From NCBI GenBank assembly GCA_964616395.1, contig CAZTUT010000122.1:1-8886 (forward strand): DNA of 8,886 nucleotides. The letters run 5' to 3'. Of the stretch, positions 1-5,840 are shown piece by piece. Under the pieces are notes generated by a model that made no database searches, had not been told where the DNA came from, and worked only from the letters and a program-made list of their open reading frames with translations. How positions within the stretch are numbered: the first letter of the stretch is position 1; the number at the start of each line of letters is the position of its first letter. The position numbers were made by a program, and so were the translations under genes. Origin of the DNA: JALHMQ01 sp964616395 (lineage in GTDB: Bacteria > Pseudomonadota > Gammaproteobacteria > Burkholderiales > Burkholderiaceae_F).

Positions 1-1179
1 GCGGGCGATCTCGACCACGTGGAGGCGCCGTTGAAGGTTGCGGTCGATGAAGTCTTCTGCGACTTTGATTTCTGCCGGTAGGCCGTGATCTGCACCTGCG
101 GGCAGTACGGATCGCGGCTCGTACGATGCGTGCTGCGACTGTGGCAGGCCGCCGACCGCCGCATCTGGCTCGCTTTCCCGTAATCCCGCGCCATGGCGTA
201 CTTGCGCCAATGGGCGACCGGATACATGGCTTTCCGATCTGGCGCACAGGCCAAGCTCGTATCGGAGCAGACGCTGGTACCGCCGGTCATCCGTCGCGGT
301 TGCGATCGCGCCCGCATCCTCGAATCGGGTTACCGCCTCGCTGAAGCGACCTGCAATCCGTAATGCAGCTCCAAAACTGTAGGACAAATGCATCCGCGCG
401 CGCGGGAACGCTGCGCCGGCAAGGTGAAGCCCCGTTTCGAAGGACAGACGGCCCGCGTCCATCCCCGAACCCAGGCTGTTGATCAGTCCCTGCATCGCAT
501 AGCCGTAACACGTGTCGCCGACCGTCGCGAATGATCGATGAGCATCACAGACGCCAAGATGCATTTCGGCCTCCTCGATGAGCGTCCGGGCATCTGCCAG
601 GGCTGGCCGCTGCATTTTTCGAAGGCTCGAATGGGGAATGTCCAGCGCGGCACAGGCATAGACATGCAGCAGTCCGGCCATGCGGGCGCTCGCGATGAAA
701 ATCGCCGCCCCGTCGCCGGATGCGATCGACAGCGGCAGCACATGCTCGCGCATGACGTGAGCTGCAGCGTCGACGTGGTGAAGCCTGCCGTGGCAGTAGG
801 CGACCATCGTGTACAGGTCCGCCCTCTCGGATGTCGCAAGCGCGGGCATGGCCAGCGCGCGGTTTACCGCAGCCATCGCGAGTGTGGTGTGGCCTTCCTG
901 TAGCAGCAACCGCGCGTGCATCGCATGCATCCGGGCGAGCTGGATGCAGGGCGACTGATTGCGCGCTACCTCGAAGGCGCGATCGAGCGCGGCGTGTGCT
1001 TCCGCTAGCCTGTTCAGCTGGAGCAGCGCCTCGACGTTGAGCAGGTGAGCTTCCGCCGCGGATCCGGCCTGTCCAGTCTTGCCCGCCTGATCGATCAGGC
1101 GGGTCGCACGCTGGACGGCCTCCGCCGGCCGGGAAGCCAGGGCTGATCGTGCGCGCGAGAGGCCTTGTGCGATGTTCAT
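1..1179 (-). CDS. AraC-family regulator with TPR-like N-terminal region (partial, C-terminus beyond left edge)
   Basis: I translated this frame by hand: it is open for 393 codons from ATG 1179 to base 1. The last visible residues, AEDFIDRNLQRRLHVVEIAR (about 374-393), match the first helices of an AraC/XylS HTH domain (pattern A-x-x-F/Y-I-x-x-N-L-x-x-x-L-x-V-x-E-I-A-R). The rest of that domain lies outside the window. Residues 1-300 are alanine- and leucine-rich with repeated helix pairs that look like TPR units, for example about 43-73, 79-110, 117-150 and 259-293 (GRFSEAVTRFEDA). There is no signal peptide or membrane segment, so it should be a cytoplasmic transcription factor. The start is fixed by exclusion: upstream in frame, back to the stop at 1321-1323, there is no ATG, GTG or TTG. 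No clear Shine-Dalgarno precedes it. It is divergent from a GntR regulator. Its ligand and targets cannot be read from the sequence. The AraC call rests on about 20 residues, but they are characteristic. Confidence 0.72.
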   Translation of the reverse strand, partial: MNIAQGLSRARSALASRPAEAVQRATRLIDQAGKTGQAGSAAEAHLLNVEALLQLNRLAEAHAALDRAFEVARNQSPCIQLARMHAMHARLLLQEGHTTLAMAAVNRALAMPALATSERADLYTMVAYCHGRLHHVDAAAHVMREHVLPLSIASGDGAAIFIASARMAGLLHVYACAALDIPHSSLRKMQRPALADARTLIEEAEMHLGVCDAHRSFATVGDTCYGYAMQGLINSLGSGMDAGRLSFETGLHLAGAAFPRARMHLSYSFGAALRIAGRFSEAVTRFEDAGAIATATDDRRYQRLLRYELGLCARSESHVSGRPLAQVRHGAGLRESEPDAAVGGLPQSQHASYEPRSVLPAGADHGLPAEIKVAEDFIDRNLQRRLHVVEIAR

Positions 1180-1291
1180 CGCGAAGATCGTCGCCCGATG
1201 ACATTGCGCGCCGCCTGCGCGCCATCGGGTACAGCTCGTGCGCGCGGTGCTTGTGGCGAGATGCCCATGACGCTTTGCACGTATTGATATG

Positions 1292-1313
1292 GCCGCTGCG
1301 CGATTGCAGCGGC
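1292..1313. repeat. Perfect 8-bp inverted repeat in the divergent regulator gap
   Basis: The arms GCCGCTGC (1292-1299) and GCAGCGGC (1306-1313) are perfect reverse complements around a 6-base centre. The repeat sits between the divergent AraC-type and GntR genes. On the minus strand it would fall in the 5' leader of the AraC-type transcript and could fold as a hairpin. It could also be a binding site for either regulator. It does not look like a conventional terminator, because only a short, mixed AT stretch follows on the plus strand. Confidence 0.5.
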
Positions 1314-1334
1314 AGAATTTTCAGTTATCAGGTC

Positions 1335-1363
1335 ATCATACGACTGGCCAACCATGCAAGCAA
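1335..1363 (-). promoter_or_regulatory. Candidate sigma70 promoter for the AraC-type gene
   Basis: On the minus strand TTGCTT (1363-1358) is followed by a 17-bp spacer and TATGAT (1340-1335). The -10 box matches consensus at five of six bases and the -35 box at three. Transcription would begin near 1328, giving a leader of about 150 nt before ATG 1179. The -35 box lies inside the first codons of the divergent GntR gene, so GntR bound near its own start could block this promoter. I found no comparably good plus-strand promoter in this gap. Confidence 0.4.
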
Positions 1364-2085
1364 TGCGCAACGTATCGCTGCCCGATCAGATCGCGCTCAG
1401 GCTCGAAAAGCAGATCGCGAACGGCACCTTGAAGCCGGGCAGCCGCCTTCCCACGGTCGCCAGGATGGCGCAGGACTACGGCGTCAGCCAGCCCGTTGTC
1501 AGGGAGGCGCTGTCGCGGCTGCGTTCTCAGGGCCTGATCGAGACGCGCCAGGGTTCAGGCAGCAGCGTTCTCGCACCGAAGGCGCGCCGTTCGCTTCAAC
1601 TCGGCCGCGGCGGAGCGTGGGACGCCCGCGCCCTCGCGGAACTGTATGCGTTCCGCGCGGATATCGAAGCCGTCAGCGCGGCGCTTGCCGCGGTCTCCGC
1701 CACCGCGGCCGACCTGAAGGCGCTTGGTGCCGCCATCTCGCATCTTGAGCACCATCTGGACGACGAGGTCGTCGGCGCAGACGCCGATCTGGCATTCCAC
1801 ATGGCCATCGCGAAGGCGACGCACAACCGGTACCGTGAGAAAGTCGTCGCCTACCTGCACAAGGAGATGCTCGGTGCCATCAGCATCGCCCGCGGCAACA
1901 CGGCGCGCATGCCTGGCCAGGCGCAGCAGGTCCATCTCGAGCATGTGGCCGTGCTGCGTGCGATCGAGTCGCGCGACGCGCAGGCAGCGGAGCGCGCGAT
2001 GCGGCGGCACATCACCCGCGCCGCGACGCGCCTGGGCCTGCCTGTTGGCGGTCGCGCAAGGCGCGGCCCGGACAAGGCGGTGTGA
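1354..2085 (+). CDS. GntR-family transcriptional regulator, FadR/FCD subfamily
   Basis: This 243-residue protein is a typical length for FCD-type GntR regulators, which bind DNA as dimers and release it on binding a small acid or sugar-acid ligand. The N-terminal winged helix spans about 7-75. It shows the family pattern L-K-P-G-S-R-L-P-T (26-34), V-S-Q-P-V-V-R-E-A-L-S-R-L (44-56) and G-L-I-E-T-R-Q-G-S-G (60-69). The C-terminal FCD domain (about 90-230) has R101 and E105 in its first helix. Its probable metal-site residues are D145 and H149 (DLAFH), H197 (EHVAVLRAI) and H219 (AMRRH). A conserved metal site suggests a carboxylate effector, which I infer from the family. Start codons 1354 and 1363 are both possible and neither has a clear Shine-Dalgarno. 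It is divergent from the AraC-type gene and convergent with metC. No target enzyme is nearby except by autoregulation. Confidence 0.93.
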   Translation: MQAMRNVSLPDQIALRLEKQIANGTLKPGSRLPTVARMAQDYGVSQPVVREALSRLRSQGLIETRQGSGSSVLAPKARRSLQLGRGGAWDARALAELYAFRADIEAVSAALAAVSATAADLKALGAAISHLEHHLDDEVVGADADLAFHMAIAKATHNRYREKVVAYLHKEMLGAISIARGNTARMPGQAQQVHLEHVAVLRAIESRDAQAAERAMRRHITRAATRLGLPVGGRARRGPDKAV

Positions 2086-2142
2086 ACGTCGGATCGGCGC
2101 GCGCTCACGCACCTGCCGGTCGACGTCGCGCCCCGCGCCTTC

Positions 2143-3330
2143 TCAGGCCCTGAGCGCGGCGAACCCCCGCTCCAGATCGGCAATCAGATCCCCCACGTCT
2201 TCCAGCCCCGCATGCACGCGGAACAGCCGGCCAGTCCACGGGTTGGCGGTGACCGTGCGCTCCGGCCAGCTCGGGATCAGCAGGCTCTCGAAGCCGCCCC
2301 ACGAATAGCCGCGGCCGAACAGGCGCAGGCTGTCGATCAGCGCGTGCAGCGCGGGCTCCCCCACGCCGGGCTTGAGCAACACGCCGAACAGGCCGCTGGC
2401 GCCGCGCATGTCGCGCTGCCACAGCGCGTGGCCGGGATCGTCGGCGTCGCCGGGATACAGCACGCGCTCGACCTCGGGCTGCTGCTTGAACCAGGCGATC
2501 AGCGCGCGCGCGCTGGCTTCGTGCTGCACCAGCCGCGCACCCATCGAGCGCAGACCGCGCAGCGCCAGCGCGCAGTCGTCGGCGCTGGTGGTCAGCCCGT
2601 ACATGTGCAGCGCTTCGCGCAGTTGCGGCCACGCGTGCGCGTTGCTGGTGACCGTGCCCATCAGCAGGTCCGAGTGGCCACCGATGTACTTGGTGGCCGC
2701 GTGCACGCTGACGTCGACGCCGAACTTGAGTGGCTGGAAGTACAGCGGCGTGGCCCAGGTGTTGTCGATCGCGCTGATGGCACCTCGCGCGCGCGCGATC
2801 GAGGCCAGCAGCGGCACGTCCTGCATCTCGAACGTGTGCGAGCCGGGCGACTCCAGCCACAGCAGCCGCGTGGCAGGCGTGAACAGCTGCTCGATCTCGG
2901 CGCCCATGCAGGGGTCGTAGTAAGTGGTGGAGACGCCGAAGCGGCTCAGCGTCTCGTTGCAGAAGCGGCGCACGGGCCAGTAGACCGAGTCGGGCACCAG
3001 CACGTGGTCGCCGCTGCGGACGAACGCCTGCAGCGCGATCGCGCAGGCGGTGAGTCCGGAGGGCAGCGCCCACGAGCGGTGTCCGCCTTCGAGCGCAGTG
3101 AGTGCGTCGTAGAACGCCTGATGCGTGGGTCCGCCGTAGATGCCGTAGGAGATCGGCGTGTCGGCACCGGCCTTGCGCGCTGCCACCCGAGCCTGCATGT
3201 CGGCCACGCTGTCGTGCAGCACCGTGGAGCCGCGCACCAGCGGCGGATTGACGAAGCCAAAGGTCTCGCGGTCGCGGCCGGCGGTGGCCAGCAGCGTGGC
3301 AGGTGCGGCGGGATGGGTCGGCGTACTCAT
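2143..3330 (-). CDS. metC: Cystathionine beta-lyase (PLP-dependent)
   Basis: This is a cytoplasmic PLP enzyme of the Cys/Met metabolism family. MetC members cleave cystathionine to homocysteine, pyruvate and ammonia, the step before methylation to methionine. At 395 residues it has full family length. Visible motifs are YGIYGGPTH (62-70, with the active-site tyrosine Y62), Y117 in DSVYWP (cofactor stacking), D189 in AIDNTWATP (pyridine nitrogen contact), and K214 in HAATKYIGGHSD as the Schiff-base lysine. The carboxylate-binding arginine is probably the one in LFRVHAG near the C-terminus. The YGIYGGPTH form and SYSWGGFESL-like C-terminal segment (here GYSWGGFESL) favour MetC over MetB or MetZ, though side activities on other sulfur amino acids are common in the family. 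ATG 3330 has GAGGA nine bases upstream. It lies 27 bp behind the secreted-protein gene in the same direction and is probably co-transcribed with it. Confidence 0.93.
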   Translation of the reverse strand: MSTPTHPAAPATLLATAGRDRETFGFVNPPLVRGSTVLHDSVADMQARVAARKAGADTPISYGIYGGPTHQAFYDALTALEGGHRSWALPSGLTACAIALQAFVRSGDHVLVPDSVYWPVRRFCNETLSRFGVSTTYYDPCMGAEIEQLFTPATRLLWLESPGSHTFEMQDVPLLASIARARGAISAIDNTWATPLYFQPLKFGVDVSVHAATKYIGGHSDLLMGTVTSNAHAWPQLREALHMYGLTTSADDCALALRGLRSMGARLVQHEASARALIAWFKQQPEVERVLYPGDADDPGHALWQRDMRGASGLFGVLLKPGVGEPALHALIDSLRLFGRGYSWGGFESLLIPSWPERTVTANPWTGRLFRVHAGLEDVGDLIADLERGFAALRA

Positions 3331-3339
3331 CGGTTCATG

Positions 3340-3344
3340 TCCTC
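3340..3344 (-). promoter_or_regulatory. Shine-Dalgarno of metC
   Basis: GAGGA on the minus strand ends nine bases before ATG 3330. A second ATG at 3337 between them reads into TGA after three codons, so the ribosome-binding site supports 3330 as the true start. Confidence 0.7.
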
Positions 3345-3357
3345 GATGTAACGGTTG

Positions 3358-4044
3358 TCATGGGCGGGCCCAGGGCGGCAGCTCGCTGCCCAGATAGGCG
3401 CAGCCTTCGAAGCGAGCGGCCTGCGGCCGCGTCAGCACGACTTCGGCGCGAAAGCCGTAGGCGATGTCGGCCATCGAATCGCGGCACAGCCGTGCCGTCA
3501 ATGTCAGGTCGAGTGCTGTCAGCTCGGTGCGGGCGACGAGCACCGCGGCTTCGCCGCCGCGGCCGTCGTTGGTGTTCCAGCGCAACGCCAGCGGCGGCAG
3601 GTTGAGCTGGCTTCCCGGCTGCCGCAGCGACAGGCCGCGCGCATCGCTGCGCAGCGCCCAGAACGGTTCGTTGCCCTGCGCCTGCCAGTGCCGGTCGGCA
3701 TTGGTGGCGGACGCGCAGGTCATCTCGGCGCCGGCGCGGTTCAGACGCTCGAAGCGGACCTCGCCGTCGACCACCCGGCCGAAGGCCTCGATGTAGGTGG
3801 TGTCGCGCCGGTCGAGGCCGATATCGGTGAGGATCGACGTGATGCTCGACTCCGGCGAAACATCGCGCGCGCGGCGCGGCCCGACAGGGGTGCTGTCGCA
3901 GGGCTCGAAGTGCCACTGGTCCAGTACCGGCCGCAGCATCCCGGCATGCAGCCGCAGCGCGGCCGGGGCCGACTGCGCCTGAGCCGGCGTTGGCAGCATC
4001 AGACAGAGCCACGACAGAGCGATTGCGAGCGCGGGCCATCGCAT
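3358..4044 (-). CDS. Secreted GNEPFW-motif protein (COG3650-like), function unknown
   Basis: This 228-residue protein has a clear Sec signal peptide: M-R-W, a hydrophobic core at about 4-17, and a likely cleavage after A23 (AQA followed by QS). The exported part carries GNEPFW at 124-129. Near the C-terminus it has the pattern C187-R-D-S-M-A-D (187-193) followed by G214-C215-A, as in COG3650/HslJ-neighbourhood envelope proteins. Four mature cysteines (C49, C110, C187, C215) could form two disulfides. The first part contains F46-E-P-C-D and Y84-I-E-A-F-G, typical of the same family. No lipobox is seen, so it is probably soluble in the periplasm. I chose ATG 4044 because the signal peptide begins there. 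The longer open frame upstream reads into the MBL gene and looks non-coding. It sits between the MBL gene (112 bp upstream) and metC (27 bp downstream). The biochemical role is unknown. Confidence 0.8.
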   Translation of the reverse strand: MRWPALAIALSWLCLMLPTPAQAQSAPAALRLHAGMLRPVLDQWHFEPCDSTPVGPRRARDVSPESSITSILTDIGLDRRDTTYIEAFGRVVDGEVRFERLNRAGAEMTCASATNADRHWQAQGNEPFWALRSDARGLSLRQPGSQLNLPPLALRWNTNDGRGGEAAVLVARTELTALDLTLTARLCRDSMADIAYGFRAEVVLTRPQAARFEGCAYLGSELPPWARP

Positions 4045-4083
4045 CCGCCGTGACGGTGGTCGGCGTGGGAAGCAGACGGCGAT

Positions 4084-4098
4084 GGCGCGAATCGCGCC
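4084..4098. repeat. Inverted repeat GGCGCGA-A-TCGCGCC upstream of the secreted-protein gene
   Basis: A perfect 7-bp inverted repeat surrounds a single central base in the 112-bp gap between the MBL gene and the secreted-protein gene, 39 bp before ATG 4044. With a one-base centre it cannot form a normal RNA hairpin without opening pairs, so a protein-binding site is the likelier meaning. In DNA this GC-rich it may also be chance. Confidence 0.35.
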
Positions 4099-4156
4099 GA
4101 GGGCGGCGCGCCGGTGCCGCGGCTGACATGCGCCCGCAGCCGGTAGCGCGCGCTGC

Positions 4157-5239
4157 TCAGTGGGCGTCGGCGCCGGATGCGACAAAGCGGAACACCTCGT
4201 CATCGTCGCGCTGGCGGCGCAGCCGGCCCGCATGCCACAGCGCATGCAGATGCGCGAGCGACTCGCCCAGCGCGAAGCCGAGCTGATGCGCGTCGAGTTC
4301 GCGGCGGAACAGCACCGGCACGATCTCGGCCGCGCTCTTCGGCGTGGCGCAGGCGGCCAGCACCTCGGCCAGCCGGTCGGCATGGTGCTGGTGCTGCTGC
4401 ATCACGCGCGCATGCAGCCCGGTGAATGGCAGGCCGTGCGATGGCAGCACCAGCGTATCGGCCGGCAGCGGCAGATAGCGGTCGAGCGAGCGCAGGTACA
4501 GCGGCAGCGGGTTGCCCTCGGGCTCGATGTCGAACACCGCGACATTGGTCGAGATGCGCGGCAGCACCATGTCGCCGCTGACCAGCAGCCGGTCGGCATC
4601 GCTGTAGAGCGATACGTGCTCGACCGCGTGGCCGTGGCCCACGATCACGCGGAATTGGCGCGCGCCGATCGCGATCACGTCGTCGTCGTGGATGCGCACA
4701 TACGAGGACGGCAGCGCCGGCACCAGCTTCGGGTAATGATTGGTGCCGCGCGTGCGCAGGCGGGCCAGCGACTCGGCGTCGGTCAGGCCGTTGCGGCGGA
4801 AATGCTTGACGGCGCCGTCGCTGGACACACCGCCGCCCTCGCCCGACAGGAAGCGCGCGTAGCCGTACTCGCCAGCGCTCATCCACAGCGGCACGCGCCA
4901 GCGGTGCTGGCGGCCACCGGCGGTCAGCCAGTGCGCCAGGCCCACATGGTCGGGGTGGTAGTGGGTGCTGATCACGCGCAGCAGCGGCCGGCCGGCGAAG
5001 AACGTGTCGAACAGCCGCTCCCAGGCGGCCATCGTGGCCTCGCTGGTGATGCCGGTGTCGATCGCGGTGAAGCCGGCGCGGCCGTCGATCTCGTCGTCGA
5101 GCAGCCACAGGTTGATGTGGTCGAGCGCGAACGGCAGTCCCATGCGCAGCCAGTGCACGCCGGGTCGCAGCGTGATCACGCTGGCCGGCGCTGGCGCTTC
5201 GGCCCACGGGTAGCGCAACTGGTGTTCGAGCGGGTTCAG
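4157..5239 (-). CDS. MBL-fold metallo-hydrolase with C-terminal winged-helix domain
   Basis: This is a cytoplasmic metallo-beta-lactamase-fold hydrolase, about 360 residues from the chosen start. Numbered from that start, metal ligands are H93-x-H95-x-D97-H98 (THYHPDH), H204 in GHGHAVEH, D223 in SGDMVLP and H268 in LPSHG. This is a complete two-metal site. The C-terminal part (HQLGFALGESLAHLHALWHAGRL-like helices, ending in RRQRDDDEVF) resembles the winged-helix tail of this MBL subgroup. The substrate is unknown; thioester or similar hydrolysis would fit the family, by inference. The frame is open back to 5509, but that would run through the start of the divergent MerR gene. Between 5394 and 5239 there is no ATG. 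CTG 5239 has GGAG with 6-nt spacing and begins L-N-P-L-E-H, so I prefer it. TTG 5257, 5302 and 5338 are alternatives. It leads the minus-strand group that includes metC. Confidence 0.88.
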   Translation of the reverse strand: MNPLEHQLRYPWAEAPAPASVITLRPGVHWLRMGLPFALDHINLWLLDDEIDGRAGFTAIDTGITSEATMAAWERLFDTFFAGRPLLRVISTHYHPDHVGLAHWLTAGGRQHRWRVPLWMSAGEYGYARFLSGEGGGVSSDGAVKHFRRNGLTDAESLARLRTRGTNHYPKLVPALPSSYVRIHDDDVIAIGARQFRVIVGHGHAVEHVSLYSDADRLLVSGDMVLPRISTNVAVFDIEPEGNPLPLYLRSLDRYLPLPADTLVLPSHGLPFTGLHARVMQQHQHHADRLAEVLAACATPKSAAEIVPVLFRRELDAHQLGFALGESLAHLHALWHAGRLRRQRDDDEVFRFVASGADAH

Positions 5240-5245
5240 CGAGGG

Positions 5246-5249
5246 CTCC
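5246..5249 (-). promoter_or_regulatory. Shine-Dalgarno deciding the MBL start
   Basis: GGAG on the minus strand lies six bases before CTG 5239. The in-frame TTG codons at 5257, 5302 and 5338 have no comparable sequence ahead of them. This is the main argument for a CTG start. Confidence 0.4.
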
Positions 5250-5357
5250 GCGGGCAAGTGGGGTGCAGTGGAACGAAACCGCGTGCGGCGCCAGTGAAGC
5301 AAGACCGCGGCAGCCGCAACAGGCGGATGCTTGATCAACGCTGCCGTGGCGTTTCGC

Positions 5358-5373
5358 TTGACGCGAACGTCAA
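5358..5373. promoter_or_regulatory. Palindrome TTGACG-N4-CGTCAA, candidate MerR/LiuR-type operator
   Basis: The 6-bp arms are perfect reverse complements around CGAA. The site lies between the divergent MBL gene (start near 5239) and the MerR gene (start near 5394), where a shared operator would be expected. From memory, LiuR-type MerR regulators recognise palindromes built on ACG and CGT half-sites, which this fits. The left arm also reads as a -35-like TTGACG for the plus strand, with only weak -10 candidates near 5381-5389. That would leave a very short leader before ATG 5394. Confidence 0.55.
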
Positions 5374-5393
5374 CCTTGCCGATTCTACGCAGC

Positions 5394-5840
5394 ATGAGCC
5401 CGCGCGCCAGCCCGTCGACCGTTCGCCGCAGTCCGCGCACCGCTGCGCGCGCGAAGGCAGCGCCCACCGGCCTGTCGATCGCCGAGCTGGCACGCGAGTT
5501 CGACATCACGCCGCGCGCGATCCGGTTCTACGAGGATCACGGCATCCTGCGGCCGGCGCGCGCCGGCCTGCGCCGCATTTACTCGGCGCGCGATCGCACG
5601 CGGCTGAAGCTCACGCTGCGCGGCAAGCGGCTCGGCCTGTCGCTGCAGCAGATTCGCGAGCTGGTCGACATGTACGAGAGCCGCAAGGACGCGCAGCCGC
5701 AGGCGCGCCGCTTCCTCGCTGTGCTGGCGCAGCACCGCGCCGCGCTCGAGCAGCAGCGCGAGGATATTGAAGTAACCCTGGCCGAGATCGCTCGCCACGA
5801 GGCCGAGTGCCGGCGTTTGCTGAAGACAGGTGAATCATGA
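5394..5840 (+). CDS. MerR-family transcriptional regulator, LiuR-like
   Basis: This 148-residue DNA-binding protein has a basic N-terminal tail (1-25). The MerR winged helix follows at about 27-95: S-I-A-E-L-A-R-E-F-D-I-T-P-R-A-I-R-F-Y-E (28-47), then R-I-Y-S-x-R-D-R and L-R-G-K-R-L-G-L-S-L. A dimerisation coiled coil follows at about 105-142. The ITPRAIRFYE and LRGKRLG wording resembles LiuR, which controls branched-chain amino-acid (leucine/isovalerate) catabolism in proteobacteria. There is no metal-binding cysteine pattern: the only cysteine is near the C-terminus. No liu genes are in the window, so its local target may be the divergent MBL gene. The frame is open from ATG 5331, but that start would place the palindrome at 5358 inside the coding region. 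I therefore chose 5394, although it lacks a clear Shine-Dalgarno. The stop overlaps the next ATG. Confidence 0.88.
   Translation: MSPRASPSTVRRSPRTAARAKAAPTGLSIAELAREFDITPRAIRFYEDHGILRPARAGLRRIYSARDRTRLKLTLRGKRLGLSLQQIRELVDMYESRKDAQPQARRFLAVLAQHRAALEQQREDIEVTLAEIARHEAECRRLLKTGES

Noticed and set aside
545..1225. A minus-strand open frame of 226 codons over the AraC-type gene
   Set aside because: It is arginine-rich with no motif. The adjacent frame on the same strand is open for 393 codons and ends in a recognisable AraC motif.
2086..2142. A terminator between the convergent GntR and metC genes
   Set aside because: Only a short TCAGGCCCTGA palindrome at the metC stop and weak GC pairings are visible, with no T-run on either strand, so an intrinsic terminator is not supported.
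3335..4129. An alternative minus-strand frame over the secreted-protein gene
   Set aside because: It lacks the signal peptide, the GNEPFW motif and the conserved cysteines present in the chosen frame.
4160..5770. A plus-strand open frame of 536 codons antisense to the MBL gene
   Set aside because: The opposite strand encodes a complete MBL metal site, and the frame crosses into the MerR gene in the wrong phase. Its composition is low-complexity.
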